Positions 26,541 to 36,804 are shown, counted from the stretch's first letter. The stretch is DNA of 64,000 nucleotides from Candidatus Nitrosacidococcus tergens (GCF_902810445.1 NZ_LR778175.1:686001-750000); one strand, 5' to 3'. Program-made: numbers and translations. The notes: a model not told the origin generated them from the sequence alone.

Positions 26541-26678
26541 CATTTCAGTTAGCGATCTACATTACTTTTTGAATATTGAATCAATGTTAAATTAATACAT
26601 AAAAACAATATATCTGTTTAATTCCATTATTAATTAGGTTATTTATTTATCTTCAATAGCAAAGGATATATGAAGTAA

Positions 26679-27737
26679 GTGATTAATAAAAAAATATTTT
26701 TAGAAAAATTAGCAGAAGATATTTACCATTTACCCCCCGGTTATTTTGCACTTGTTATGGCAACTGGTATTGTTTCTATTGCTGCTCATAATTTAGGGTC
26801 TGATAAAATTGCTTATCCCTTATTTGGCATTAATGTCATTGCCTATATTTCGCTATGGTTGCTTAATTTAAGACGATTTATATTGTACCCAAAAGCAATG
26901 CTTGCCGACTTTCTCTCTTATCATACAGGACCTACTTTTTTTACTCTTCCAGCAGCAAGCTGTGTATTAGGTAGCCAATCTATTTTACTAACTAGTCAAA
27001 CTATAATTGGAGAGATTTTATTAGCAGTAGGGATAATTAGTTGGCTAGGTATTATGTATGGATTTTTTTATGGTATGACAATAACACCAAAAAAACCCTC
27101 TCTTGAAGAAGGATTGGTGGGCGCATGGTCGTTACCTATTGTCTCCACCTTTAGTATTGCGATTACCACCACATTACTTGCTGTTCATTTATCTGAAATT
27201 AAAGAAGATTTTTTATTTATTTCTCTTATCTTTTTTCTAATTGGCTCTGTGCTTTATATATTTATTATTTCACTTATGTTTTATCGGTTTTTTTTCTTTC
27301 GCTTTAGCCCAGCGATTCTTACTCCTCCCTACTGGATTAATATGGGGGTAGAGGCGATTGCTACATTAGCTGGAGCTATTTTAATTCTCAATAAGCAATA
27401 TTGGGGTTTTTTAGAAGAAATTCTGCCCTTTCTTAAAGGAGTTACGCTTGCATTCTGGGCAATGAGTAATTGGTGGTTCCCTTTACTTTTACTTCTTGGA
27501 ATTTGGCGGCACATGGTGCACCAAATTCCAATCTTACGCTACAATATGCAGTACTGGAGTATGGTATTTCCTCTAGGAATGTATACTAACTGCACGTTTC
27601 AGTTAGGAAAAATTATCCCTCTCGATTTAATCAAATTTATTCCCTTTATTTCAATTATATTTGCTCTAACTGCTTGGATACTAGTATTTATTGGGCTTTG
27701 CCACTATCTTAAACGGCACTATATCAACTTTACTTAA
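26679..27737 (+). CDS. TDT family transporter / SLAC1-TehA-like channel
   Basis: 352 residues with about ten membrane helices. It opens with LPPGYFALVMATGIVSIAAH, the conserved first helix of this family, and has FFTLPAASCVLG in the third segment and WSMVFPLGMYTNCT near the end. Relatives include tellurite-resistance/dicarboxylate transporters and plant SLAC1 anion channels; sulfite or C4-dicarboxylate export are the usual guesses. The start is GTG 26679. Substrate cannot be decided here. Confidence 0.8.
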   Translation: MINKKIFLEKLAEDIYHLPPGYFALVMATGIVSIAAHNLGSDKIAYPLFGINVIAYISLWLLNLRRFILYPKAMLADFLSYHTGPTFFTLPAASCVLGSQSILLTSQTIIGEILLAVGIISWLGIMYGFFYGMTITPKKPSLEEGLVGAWSLPIVSTFSIAITTTLLAVHLSEIKEDFLFISLIFFLIGSVLYIFIISLMFYRFFFFRFSPAILTPPYWINMGVEAIATLAGAILILNKQYWGFLEEILPFLKGVTLAFWAMSNWWFPLLLLLGIWRHMVHQIPILRYNMQYWSMVFPLGMYTNCTFQLGKIIPLDLIKFIPFISIIFALTAWILVFIGLCHYLKRHYINFT

Positions 27738-27761
27738 TATATGTAAGTAATTTTACAAGTT

Positions 27762-29165
27762 ATGATGGTGAGTCAGAATCGTTTTAACCTAAGATCAGCT
27801 TGGGTGTTTATCCTTTTTATTACTTATAATTTGTGTTTTGCTCAGAGTCATTTATCTTCAGTAAGTGATCTTGAGAATAGCTCTTCACTGAACATTCCAA
27901 ATCTATCTAGTGTTATATCCAATTCTTTTTTTTCAGCCCAAGAGGGGTTTTTAGTAAACTTAAAGGGATTAACCTTGAATGAGGTTATTGAGCGATCACT
28001 AACACATGATCCGTTGATTCGGGCAGGTCTTGAGAGTATTAACCAGGCAGAAGCAGAGGTTATTACTGCAGGCTTATTACCTAATCCTACTTTTTTAACT
28101 AATCAAGAACTAATGCCTCTAACTCATCCCTATACCCCTGAACAAGAAGGAGGACCACCACAGCTAAATGTGGCTATAGAATTTCCTATTGATTGGTTTG
28201 TTTTTGGTAAGCGAGCTGCCGCTATTATAGCAGCAAAGAAAGGAGTAGATGTAGCCACTGCTAATTTTTATGAGCTTATTCGCGAACGGATTTATGGTGC
28301 TATTTCTGCTTTTTATGATGCTTTAGAAGCACAGGCCATGTTAGCTCTCGCTCAAGAAAGTTTAGGTAATTTTACTGCAGTGGAGCAATATATTCTTGCC
28401 CAAAATAAAACTATTCCTTCGAATAATATTAGACTTGAACGAGTTCGTCTATCTCTATTTAGTAGTCGACAGGATGTGCGAGATAAAAAAATCAAACTTA
28501 TAGAAACAATCAGTCGATTACGAGTATTTTTGGGAATTAAAAAGCCTTTAGATCTAAATTTAGCTGGACAACTAGAGGTATCTACTCCATTATCTCCTCC
28601 ATCTTTAGAAGGAGCAATAGCGATTGCTAAGGAAAATCGCCCTGATTTTCTTGCTAGTCAATATGAAATAACTCAAGCTGAAGCAGGGATACAGCTTGAA
28701 AAAAAACAAGCCTATCCTGAAATTATTCCTTATATAGGATATAACCGACAGTTCCAAAGAAAGGTACTGAATATGCCTGATGCTAATTCTTGGCAGGCTG
28801 GGTTTCAATTAGATATACCTTTATTTGATCGTAACCAAGGTAATATTGCTAAAATGGAATCAATCCATACTCAAGCAAAGTTAAATTTAGAGGCGAAAAT
28901 ACTTGAGTTACAAGCAGAGGTTGAACAAGCTCTAGAAGCTTATCAAGCAGCTTATGAAACTATTACTATTGAAGATCCTGCTAAATTGAAAATGGCACAG
29001 AACATACGTAATCGAGTACATATTGATACCCACACTTTTATGGAGGTCATCGATGCCCAAGAGGTTTATTTGGAAACTTATCAAATTCATATTAATAATC
29101 TCTCTAACTACTGGCATACCCTTTATGCCTTTAATGCTGCAGTAGGTAAACAGGTGCTAAAATAA
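27762..29165 (+). CDS. TolC family outer-membrane efflux protein
   Basis: 467 residues. N-terminal signal segment (VFILFITYNLCFAQS), then two OEP domains rich in alanine-glutamate coiled-coil helices, with GLTLNEVIERSLTHDP at the entry and AGLLPNPTFLTNQEL, which is standard for TolC/CzcC-like proteins. It forms a trimeric channel-tunnel across the outer membrane and periplasm. Its own inner-membrane pump is not obvious: the next genes are exbB and exbD. The czcA-like pump downstream has a separate TolC. Confidence 0.85.
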   Translation: MMVSQNRFNLRSAWVFILFITYNLCFAQSHLSSVSDLENSSSLNIPNLSSVISNSFFSAQEGFLVNLKGLTLNEVIERSLTHDPLIRAGLESINQAEAEVITAGLLPNPTFLTNQELMPLTHPYTPEQEGGPPQLNVAIEFPIDWFVFGKRAAAIIAAKKGVDVATANFYELIRERIYGAISAFYDALEAQAMLALAQESLGNFTAVEQYILAQNKTIPSNNIRLERVRLSLFSSRQDVRDKKIKLIETISRLRVFLGIKKPLDLNLAGQLEVSTPLSPPSLEGAIAIAKENRPDFLASQYEITQAEAGIQLEKKQAYPEIIPYIGYNRQFQRKVLNMPDANSWQAGFQLDIPLFDRNQGNIAKMESIHTQAKLNLEAKILELQAEVEQALEAYQAAYETITIEDPAKLKMAQNIRNRVHIDTHTFMEVIDAQEVYLETYQIHINNLSNYWHTLYAFNAAVGKQVLK

Positions 29166-29200
29166 ATATGGAGTTAATACCTTTACAAAGGTAATCTAGA

Positions 29201-30079
29201 ATGATAACTATCTTTCTTGATTTTTCTTTTTTATTTCTTAAAAAACATAAATGTTTTTTCAATGTAAGTGCTCTAGGTGTTGCTTTTCTTTTCCTAGTAT
29301 CAAGTGCTTGGGGTCAATCCTTATCTACTGAGGCGGTGTCACCAACTCCTTCAGTGGTAGGTATGGCTACCTTACCTCATAACCTTTCTCCTTGGGGGAT
29401 GTTTTTAGATGCAGATATAATTGTAAAAATAATTATTCTTGGGCTTATCTTTGCTTCTATTGCCACTTGGGGAATTTGGATTGCAAAAAGTTTAGAATTA
29501 AATGTGGCACAACGTGAGCTACACAGTATCCTGATAAAGCTGGAGGGGACTCATGCTCTGACTAAAGTAATACAGTTATTACATCACGCAAAAGGGGTAC
29601 CCGGCTTATTTGCAGAGGCAATTGAGCATGAGATTTATCTATCTGGAGATCATTCACCTTTGGAAGGAATTAAAGAGCGTATCTCCCTACGGTTGGATCG
29701 GCTTGAAGTGATGGTAAGTCGGCACATGGCAAAAAATATTGGAATTTTAGCAACGATTGGAGCAACGGCTCCTTTTGTAGGCTTATTTGGTACGGTATGG
29801 GGGATTATGAATAGTTTTATTGGGATTTCTCAAAGCAATACCACAAATCTTGCGGTAGTTTCCCCTGGAATTGCAGAAGCATTATTAGTGACTGCAATTG
29901 GTCTAATTACTGCAATTCCTGCAGTAATTATTTATAATTTCTTTACCAGATCTATTGCCCATTATCGAAGTTTGCTTACCGATATTTCAAGTGAGATTTT
30001 ACAGCTGGTAAGTCGCAGTATTGATCATCAACAATCCCTAGAAATTTCAAAACAGCAACACTACCATAGACCTCTTTAG
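29201..30079 (+). CDS. exbB: ExbB-like proton channel subunit (MotA/TolQ/ExbB family)
   Basis: 292 residues. A cleavable-type N-terminal hydrophobic segment ending SSAWGQS precedes a periplasmic stretch and three membrane helices. The conserved core is NIGILATIGATAPFVGLFGTVWGIM followed by ALLVTAIGLITAIPAVIIYN. ExbB forms the pentameric proton channel that energises TonB-dependent uptake together with ExbD. It lies 8 bp before exbD and 35 bp after the TolC gene. No tonB is present in the window. Confidence 0.9.
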   Translation: MITIFLDFSFLFLKKHKCFFNVSALGVAFLFLVSSAWGQSLSTEAVSPTPSVVGMATLPHNLSPWGMFLDADIIVKIIILGLIFASIATWGIWIAKSLELNVAQRELHSILIKLEGTHALTKVIQLLHHAKGVPGLFAEAIEHEIYLSGDHSPLEGIKERISLRLDRLEVMVSRHMAKNIGILATIGATAPFVGLFGTVWGIMNSFIGISQSNTTNLAVVSPGIAEALLVTAIGLITAIPAVIIYNFFTRSIAHYRSLLTDISSEILQLVSRSIDHQQSLEISKQQHYHRPL

Positions 30080-30087
30080 TAACACCT

Positions 30088-30510
30088 ATGATACGTAAAA
30101 AATACTCTAGTGAAGATGATCTTCCAGAAATTCATGAAATAAATGTCACACCATTTATTGATGTAATATTGGTATTGTTAATTATTTTTATGGTAGTTGC
30201 TCCTTTAACTACAGTAGATATTCCCGTAGATTTACCGGAGGTTAACAGCACTACAGATTCTCAACCCCAAGTAGATAACCCTATTTATCTGGCAATCAGA
30301 GCGAATTTAAGTCTATCAATTAATGATCATCAGATTAGTTTACAAGCTCTTGAACCTGCTTTGAACTATTTAACTAAAGGAGATAAAAGCCAACGTATTT
30401 TTTTACAAGTAGATAAAACAGTCATTTATGATAACCTAATGGAAGTAATGGATTATTTACGTACTATCGGCTATCTACAAGTAGCATTAGTAGGATTAGA
30501 GAGATACTAA
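30088..30510 (+). CDS. exbD: ExbD-like biopolymer transport protein
   Basis: 140 residues with one membrane helix: NVTPFIDVILVLLIIFMVVA, in which the Asp is the probable proton-carrying residue. The periplasmic domain follows with DIPVDLPEVN and IFLQVDKTVIYDNLMEVMD. ExbD sits inside the ExbB pentamer. It ends 7 bp before the convergent czcA-like gene, with no room for a terminator or a tonB gene. Confidence 0.9.
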   Translation: MIRKKYSSEDDLPEIHEINVTPFIDVILVLLIIFMVVAPLTTVDIPVDLPEVNSTTDSQPQVDNPIYLAIRANLSLSINDHQISLQALEPALNYLTKGDKSQRIFLQVDKTVIYDNLMEVMDYLRTIGYLQVALVGLERY

Positions 30511-30517
30511 TAGTAAT

Positions 30518-33500
30518 TTAAGATACCGGTACAATTATACTCTTTTGATTTGATGGCTTTTCTGAAAACATCAGATATAGGGTAGGTAACACAATTAGGG
30601 TTAATAAAGTCGCAGAAATTAATCCTCCAATAATTACAATCGCTAGAGGGCGTTGCACTTCAGATCCAATATCAGTAGATAAGGCCATAGGCAATAGTCC
30701 TAACATCGCTAGGCTGGCTGTCATTAATTCAGTACGCAGTCGCTGTAAAGATCCTTCAACTACTGCTTGATAAAGTGTTTTTCCCTTGCTTCGTAACTGC
30801 TCAAAACAAGTTACTAAAACCACGCCATTAAGTACCGCTTGCCCAAATAAGGCAATAAAGCCAATGGCAGCTGAAACTGAAAGAGGGAGTCCCGTAAGAT
30901 AAAGTGCAAAAATTCCACCAATAAGAGCAAAAGGAATATTAGTAATAATCAGTAAAGCATTTTTAAATGAATTAAATGCATTAAATAGTAAGATAAAAAT
31001 AAGTAAAATAGAAAGAGGAATAACAAACATCAGCCGATTCATTGCTCGTTTCTGACTCTCAAATTCACCAGACCATGTAATGGAACAATTTTTAGGTAGA
31101 GTAATAGTTTTAGTGACTTGTTGCTGCATTTCTGAGACAACACTACCCATGTCTCTATCTTGAATAAACACCCCAATTGCAATAACAGGTCGTCCATTTT
31201 CCCGGCTAATATCTATTGCTCCACTAGCAATATGAAAATCAACTACCTCAGAAACAGGGATAGGACCTCCATGGGGAGTATCAATAAGAATATCTTGTAA
31301 TCGAGCAGGAGATCGATCCTCGTCTTTAAGGCGTACGACTACACTAAAATGGCGTTCACCTTCCCAAAACTCAGTCGCAACTCTACCACCTAAAGCAACT
31401 TCTACTAAATCCTGTAAATCAGAAACATTTAACCCATAATGGGCAGCATCTTCCCGATTTATTTCAATAAGATATTGAGGTAAATCTCCTTTTTGATCAA
31501 TAAATGCTTGAGAGACACCAGATATGTGATTAATGGCATGGAGTACTTGATCTGCTAAATCTTTAAGAATAAATAAATCATCCCCAAACACCTTAATTAC
31601 AATTTGCCCTTTTATTTGAGAAATACTTTCTAGTACATTATCCCGGATAGGTTGAGAAAATGAAGGAGCTATCCCAGGTAGAGTTGCAAGTAATTGATCC
31701 ATCTCCTTAATTAAATCTTTTTTGCTATAGCCTGGTCGCCACTCGGGTTGAGGTTTTAAATTAACTAAATACTCTGTACTGTTTATCAGCTTTGGATCAG
31801 TACCATCATCTGGACGACCTACCTTAGAAATCACGGTATCAACCTCTGTAATATTTTGTAATACAGAACGAATTTTCCTTGCAGCTGCTCGTGCTTCAGA
31901 AACAGAAATACCCGAGGGCAAGGGAATATTAATCCAAATCGTCCCTTCATCTAGCTCCGGAAGAAATTCAGTACCTAATTTTTGGACAATGCCTAGGCTT
32001 GTTAATAAAGAAATAAGTGCAATAAATATAATGGTCTTACTATGATTGAGTGCTTTTAATAATAAGGGTTGGTAAATATTTTTACATTGACTAATTAATT
32101 TATTTTCATGATGAGGTAAGTCCTTGCGTAGAAGGATGTAGCATAATAGAGGCACTAAAGTAAAAGAAAGAATTAAAGCACCGATTAAAGCAGAAGTGAC
32201 TGAATAAGCCATAGGCGAGAAAATACGACCTTCATGACGCTGTAAGGTAAAGATAGGAATATAGGCAGCAATAATAATTAGCATGGAGAACAAGGTAGGA
32301 CGACTTACTTCAGTTACCGCTTCTAATACTTTATTTTTCCGGTCATGATGATTAAGAATCTCTTTATTTTCTCCAAGCTTATGAAAAACGTTCTCAACTA
32401 CAATGACGGCACCATCTACAATAATACCAAAATCCATACCCCCAAGGGATAATAGATTAGCAGGGATACCTACCCAAGTAAGCCCGATGAAAGTAGCCAA
32501 CAAGGAAAGGGGAATGATTATAGCTACAATCGCTGCAGCACGTAAATTTCCAAGGAATAAGAATAAAACTCCAGTAACGAGTAAAGCACCCTCCCTAAGG
32601 TTACCAAACACAGTATGTAGCGTTTTTTGAATTAGCCAAGCTCTATCATAGTAAGGCACTATGGACACACCTCTTGGTAATACTTGTCGATTGAGAAAAT
32701 CTACCTTTTCTTTAATTGCTTTTAGCACAATAGAAGGATTTTCTCCTTTTCGCATCATAATAATCCCAGAAACCAGATCATCGTTTTTTCCTTCTCCCAT
32801 AATTCCCTGCCTTGATGGTCCTTCAATTACTACTTCAGCAATATCTTTTACTAAAATGGGTACACCCTTTTGCTCAGTAATAGCGATATTATTAATATCA
32901 GTGCTAGATTTAAGTAGCCCAATACCTCGCAATAAAAATTGCTGGCTTCCAAGTTCAACAGGTCCACCCCCTCCATTAGCGTTTGCATGCTTAATTGCAC
33001 TAAATAATTCTTTTAAACTGACTTGATAGTCCTGCATCTTTTTTAGATCAGGGTGAACTTGATATTGTTTAATTGGACCACCAATACTTGTAATATCGGC
33101 TACTCCTGGAATTTGTTTTAGCTGGCGTGAAACAACCCAATCTTGTAAGGTACGTAGATCCATAGGACTCATATAATCTGATGCTATTTTATAACGGTAG
33201 ATCTCACCAATCGCAGTAGCAAGAGGAGCCATCTCTGGGCTAATACCGGGGGGCATATCGGTATTCTGTAATCGTTCTAATACTTGTTGGCGAGCAAAGT
33301 AGGGATCTACCTTATCGTCAAAAGTAATCATGAGATAAGATAGACCAAACATAGTATGAGAGAACATCCGAATAGCACCAGGTAACCCAGATAATCCTAT
33401 TTCTAGGGGAATAGTGACTTGTTTTTCAATTTCCTCAGCAGCCTGTCCTGGATATTGGGTGATGACTGAAACTTGCGTGTCTGAAACATCTGGAAATGCT

Positions 33501-33610
33501 TCAATAGGTAAGTTATGAAAAGCAATTAATCCACTACTAATAAATAGTACTAACCCCAACCAAATAAAAAGAGGTTGCTGGAGGGTAAAGGTAACAATAC
33601 TCCGAATCAT
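30518..33610 (-). CDS. heavy-metal efflux RND permease, CzcA-like
   Basis: 1030 residues, twelve membrane helices and two large periplasmic loops. The fourth-helix motif DFGIIVDGAVIVVEN, with two acidic residues in the membrane, is the form typical of HME-RND pumps for Zn, Co, Cd or Ni, and unlike the CusA copper/silver type. It exchanges protons for metal and exports through the adaptor and TolC genes just upstream (33616 and 34744). Metal specificity is inferred from the motif only. Confidence 0.9.
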   Translation of the reverse strand: MIRSIVTFTLQQPLFIWLGLVLFISSGLIAFHNLPIEAFPDVSDTQVSVITQYPGQAAEEIEKQVTIPLEIGLSGLPGAIRMFSHTMFGLSYLMITFDDKVDPYFARQQVLERLQNTDMPPGISPEMAPLATAIGEIYRYKIASDYMSPMDLRTLQDWVVSRQLKQIPGVADITSIGGPIKQYQVHPDLKKMQDYQVSLKELFSAIKHANANGGGGPVELGSQQFLLRGIGLLKSSTDINNIAITEQKGVPILVKDIAEVVIEGPSRQGIMGEGKNDDLVSGIIMMRKGENPSIVLKAIKEKVDFLNRQVLPRGVSIVPYYDRAWLIQKTLHTVFGNLREGALLVTGVLFLFLGNLRAAAIVAIIIPLSLLATFIGLTWVGIPANLLSLGGMDFGIIVDGAVIVVENVFHKLGENKEILNHHDRKNKVLEAVTEVSRPTLFSMLIIIAAYIPIFTLQRHEGRIFSPMAYSVTSALIGALILSFTLVPLLCYILLRKDLPHHENKLISQCKNIYQPLLLKALNHSKTIIFIALISLLTSLGIVQKLGTEFLPELDEGTIWINIPLPSGISVSEARAAARKIRSVLQNITEVDTVISKVGRPDDGTDPKLINSTEYLVNLKPQPEWRPGYSKKDLIKEMDQLLATLPGIAPSFSQPIRDNVLESISQIKGQIVIKVFGDDLFILKDLADQVLHAINHISGVSQAFIDQKGDLPQYLIEINREDAAHYGLNVSDLQDLVEVALGGRVATEFWEGERHFSVVVRLKDEDRSPARLQDILIDTPHGGPIPVSEVVDFHIASGAIDISRENGRPVIAIGVFIQDRDMGSVVSEMQQQVTKTITLPKNCSITWSGEFESQKRAMNRLMFVIPLSILLIFILLFNAFNSFKNALLIITNIPFALIGGIFALYLTGLPLSVSAAIGFIALFGQAVLNGVVLVTCFEQLRSKGKTLYQAVVEGSLQRLRTELMTASLAMLGLLPMALSTDIGSEVQRPLAIVIIGGLISATLLTLIVLPTLYLMFSEKPSNQKSIIVPVS

Positions 33611-33615
33611 AGTAG

Positions 33616-34728
33616 CTAGCCTTCAGATTGAAAAAGATGATTTAGATAAATCGCTTCCTCAGAAACTACTCTATCTCCTACTTGTAACCCAGAGAGGATA
33701 GGAGTCATTCCTTGATTTTCTGTACCAATTTCTACTTGACGGCGAATGTACTGTCCTTTCCCTATACTAATAAACACGTAAAATTTATCTTTATCTAGAA
33801 CAACCGCCTTAGTTATAACCGTAGGATTAGATTGTGTATGAATGGGTATTTGAGCAGTCACGTACATTTGTGCTTTTAATTTTCGATCTGGGTTAGGAAT
33901 TTTAGCGAGTACTTTGACAGTGCGAGTGGTAGAATCTACAAAATCGGAAATATAGATAACTTCCCCTAAGAAACGAGACTTAGGGTAGGATTTACTTGTA
34001 ACTATGAGCTGCTTGCTTGGTGCTAAATAAGGCAAATTCTCTTCAGTAGCATCCAGCTGTGCCCATAGGGAAGTGGGGTTAGTCACTATAAACAAAGGTT
34101 GATCCCCTTGGTTAGGATTGAGTTGCTGACCAGGATTAATTGATCTTTGTACTATGGTTCCCGCTAAAGGGCTTTTAAGATAAAACCACTTAGTAGAGTG
34201 AAGGGGATTCCCATAAGGGTTGAGCAGGGATTCTATGTACTTTAAGTTAGTTTTTGCATCGGTATAACTTGCTTGAGCTTCTTCCAGCTCTTTGCGAGCG
34301 ACAATACCATGTTCATAGAGCTCTTGCTGTCTTGCAAGTCTCTTTTTCGTAAACATCATATTGCTTGCTGCTTTACGGTATTCTGCTTGTAGCGTATCAA
34401 AATCTGGGGACTGGATTGCAGCAAGCGGTTGACCAGCTTCAACCTGTTGCCCTATATTTACAATAACTTCGATAACTCGACCATCTAAAGGACTGAATAT
34501 TTTTACGGTTTCATCTTCATTCCATAATAATCGCCCAGATATTTTTAAGGTATGTTGTGCATATTTCTGCACTGTAACTACGGATAATTCAGGGGAATCT
34601 TGTAGAAAAGTAATTTGATTTCCTTGTATCTTTAAGATAGGCGCACTTTGCTGCTGATTAGTGTTATCACTGCAGCTTGCTAGAGTGATAATTATGGACA
34701 ATAATAGGTAAGTAGGGTTTTTACTCAT
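33616..34728 (-). CDS. RND periplasmic adaptor (CzcB/CusB-like membrane fusion protein)
   Basis: 370 residues. Lipoprotein signal ends at LASC (Cys19). Biotinyl-lipoyl-like and coiled-coil parts follow (GRVIEVIVNIGQQVEAGQPL, AAIQSP, helical hairpin near 115-165), then beta-barrel and membrane-proximal domains (SLWAQLDATEENLPYL). It links the RND permease to the outer-membrane channel. Gene order TolC, adaptor, permease with gaps under 20 bp indicates one operon. Confidence 0.9.
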   Translation of the reverse strand: MSKNPTYLLLSIIITLASCSDNTNQQQSAPILKIQGNQITFLQDSPELSVVTVQKYAQHTLKISGRLLWNEDETVKIFSPLDGRVIEVIVNIGQQVEAGQPLAAIQSPDFDTLQAEYRKAASNMMFTKKRLARQQELYEHGIVARKELEEAQASYTDAKTNLKYIESLLNPYGNPLHSTKWFYLKSPLAGTIVQRSINPGQQLNPNQGDQPLFIVTNPTSLWAQLDATEENLPYLAPSKQLIVTSKSYPKSRFLGEVIYISDFVDSTTRTVKVLAKIPNPDRKLKAQMYVTAQIPIHTQSNPTVITKAVVLDKDKFYVFISIGKGQYIRRQVEIGTENQGMTPILSGLQVGDRVVSEEAIYLNHLFQSEG

Positions 34729-34743
34729 AATATTTAGCAGTAC

Positions 34744-36027
34744 TCACAAAGCACTTTCTTCTCCTAATGCACTTAATAAATCCGCATAAGCAAAGCCACG
34801 ATTAGCAAGCGTTGTATAGTATTCCAGCATCTTTATCTTATAATTCCGTTTTGCCTCTATTAAATCTATAATATCTACACTACCGTGGTTATAAGCGAAC
34901 TCAGCTGATTCTTGTACCTCATCAATGCGATTGAGTACATCTTGCTGATACCTATTCATCACCATAGTTGATGAATTCCAAGCAGCTACTGCACTGATAA
35001 TTTCTGTTTTTAATTTTTGTTTAATTTGTTGAATTTCTAGCTCTAAGCTATTTAACTCCACTGAGGCTTTATCAATTTCCCCTTTATGTTGATAAAAAAT
35101 AGGCAATGGAACACTTACACCAACGATTCCACTTTCTAATACAATGTTTCCAAAATCTCTGGTATAACCAGCATTCAAAGTGATATCTGGAATTTTCAAA
35201 CGATGGGCTAAAGTAAGATTTTTGCTGGCTTGTTCGACTCGTAATTGAGCTGACTTTATATCTGGTCTTTGGGAAAAGGCATGCTGAGTTAATAACTCTA
35301 TATCATCTAATGGGTAGCTAAATTCTTTAATTTTTAGCCACTGATCTGCTACTTTAATATTATCTGCACCTTCTGGCCATGCTAGAATCTTTGCAAGCTC
35401 AGCACGCTCCTGAGTCAAATGGGCTAAAGCACTATCTAAATCTGATTGAGCGTTTAGGGCTTCTACCTCAATACGAGTAAGATCTCGCTTTGCGATATCT
35501 CCTACTTTAAATCTTAGTTTATTTGCCTGTAAGATTTCTTGATAATCTTCAGCCGTTGCTTGAGCAATAGCCACTGATTTTTGTGCAAGTAGCAATGAAT
35601 AGAATTGATGGCGTACCACATTACTCAGTACTCGAATAGTATCTTGAAGATCGCTGATAGCTGCTTCTGTCCCTAATTGACTTCTTTCCATCCGTAGCTT
35701 TCGTTTTCCTCCTAATTCAATCAATTGCTCTATGCTCACATAAGTAGAAGGAGAAGCATTACCTGGGTAACGAAATGCAATTTCATTGGACTCCAAGGTA
35801 AGTACTGGGTTAGGGATAGCTGCAGCAATGATTTCTTCTGCCTTTGCTCGGCTAATAGCATATTTTCCAGCAATAATATCTAAGTTCCGCTGATAGAATA
35901 GGGCAATAGCTTGTTGTTCAGTCAATGTTATTCCTTGAGCTGGAAAAATTGATATGACCCATAATATTTGACAAGCAAAGCGTATAAAAAAGAAAAGTGT
36001 AAGTTGGTTTTTAGAAAAAACTAACAT
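34744..36027 (-). CDS. TolC family outer-membrane channel, CzcC-like
   Basis: 427 residues: signal peptide, then two OEP domains with long alanine-rich helices (ISRAKAEEIIAAAIPNPVLTL, VEQASKNLTLAHRLKIPDI, NAGYTRDF). First gene of the metal-efflux operon, divergent from the two-component system with only 90 bp between. Forms the outer-membrane exit duct for the pump encoded downstream. Confidence 0.88.
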   Translation of the reverse strand: MLVFSKNQLTLFFFIRFACQILWVISIFPAQGITLTEQQAIALFYQRNLDIIAGKYAISRAKAEEIIAAAIPNPVLTLESNEIAFRYPGNASPSTYVSIEQLIELGGKRKLRMERSQLGTEAAISDLQDTIRVLSNVVRHQFYSLLLAQKSVAIAQATAEDYQEILQANKLRFKVGDIAKRDLTRIEVEALNAQSDLDSALAHLTQERAELAKILAWPEGADNIKVADQWLKIKEFSYPLDDIELLTQHAFSQRPDIKSAQLRVEQASKNLTLAHRLKIPDITLNAGYTRDFGNIVLESGIVGVSVPLPIFYQHKGEIDKASVELNSLELEIQQIKQKLKTEIISAVAAWNSSTMVMNRYQQDVLNRIDEVQESAEFAYNHGSVDIIDLIEAKRNYKIKMLEYYTTLANRGFAYADLLSALGEESAL

Positions 36028-36088
36028 TTAACTAAATTACTCCAAGCTCCAAGTACAAAAACAATTTTTTACTATGCTAATCAGTGAA

Positions 36089-36106
36089 CCTTTCAAAAAC
36101 CTTTCA
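36089..36106 (+). promoter_or_regulatory. direct heptamer repeat, candidate response-regulator site
   Basis: CCTTTCA occurs at 36089-36095 and again at 36100-36106, an 11-bp period (one helical turn), in the 90-bp divergent promoter region. OmpR-family regulators usually bind such tandem half-sites, so this may be the binding site of the regulator encoded at 36118. Inferred from spacing only. Confidence 0.4.
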
Positions 36107-36117
36107 GTTTTTTATAA

Positions 36118-36804
36118 ATGAAAATTCTACTGGCTGAGGACGATGTCACACTCGCTGATGGGTTAACTCAAGCTTTAAGCCAAGTTGGATATGAGGTGAT
36201 TAATGCAATGACCGGTACTTATGCAGATACGGCTTTGTATACCCAAGAATTTGATTTAGTTATTCTTGACTTAAATCTACCTGGACTAAGTGGTAATGAG
36301 GTTATTAAAAATTTAAGAGGAAGGAAAAATGCAGTACCTGTTTTAGTGCTTACTGCTCGAAATGGATTAGATGATCGGATTAATAGTCTTGAATATGGGG
36401 CTGACGATTATATGAGTAAACCCTTTGAGCTAAAAGAATTAGAAGTACGAATTCGTGCGCTTATTCGACGTAGCTACGGTGGTTTTCATCACATCACTAT
36501 AGGCAATCTTACTTTAGATATTCAAACTCGCCAGATATATGTTAATGGTAAAGTCGAGAGTTTTTCCTCTCGAGAATATGCTGTCCTTGAAATTCTGTTT
36601 CTTCACCTAGGTAAAGTGGTTAGTAAAGACAAAATCGCTCAAAGGCTCTCTATACATGGAGAGATACTAGGAGATAATGCCATTGAAGTTTATATTCATC
36701 GATTACGGAAAAGATTGGCGCTTTGGGGAATTAATATTCGTACTTTACGAGGGCTAGGCTATTTACTAGAAAAAGATTCAAATGACACAAATCCGAAGTC
36801 TTAA
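36118..36804 (+). CDS. OmpR-family response regulator for the metal-efflux operon
   Basis: 228 residues. Receiver domain with acidic pair EDD (7-9), phospho-acceptor Asp51 (LVILDLNLPG), Thr in VLTARN and Lys in YMSKPFE; C-terminal winged helix ends IRTLRGLGYLLEK. All switch residues are intact, unlike the regulator at 9608. Overlaps the kinase gene by 23 bp and is divergent from the efflux operon, so regulation of that operon is the likely job. Confidence 0.9.
   Translation: MKILLAEDDVTLADGLTQALSQVGYEVINAMTGTYADTALYTQEFDLVILDLNLPGLSGNEVIKNLRGRKNAVPVLVLTARNGLDDRINSLEYGADDYMSKPFELKELEVRIRALIRRSYGGFHHITIGNLTLDIQTRQIYVNGKVESFSSREYAVLEILFLHLGKVVSKDKIAQRLSIHGEILGDNAIEVYIHRLRKRLALWGINIRTLRGLGYLLEKDSNDTNPKS

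Noticed and set aside
32403..33026. Plus-strand ORFs inside the RND permease gene
   Set aside because: Complementary shadows of a clearly coding 1030-residue gene.
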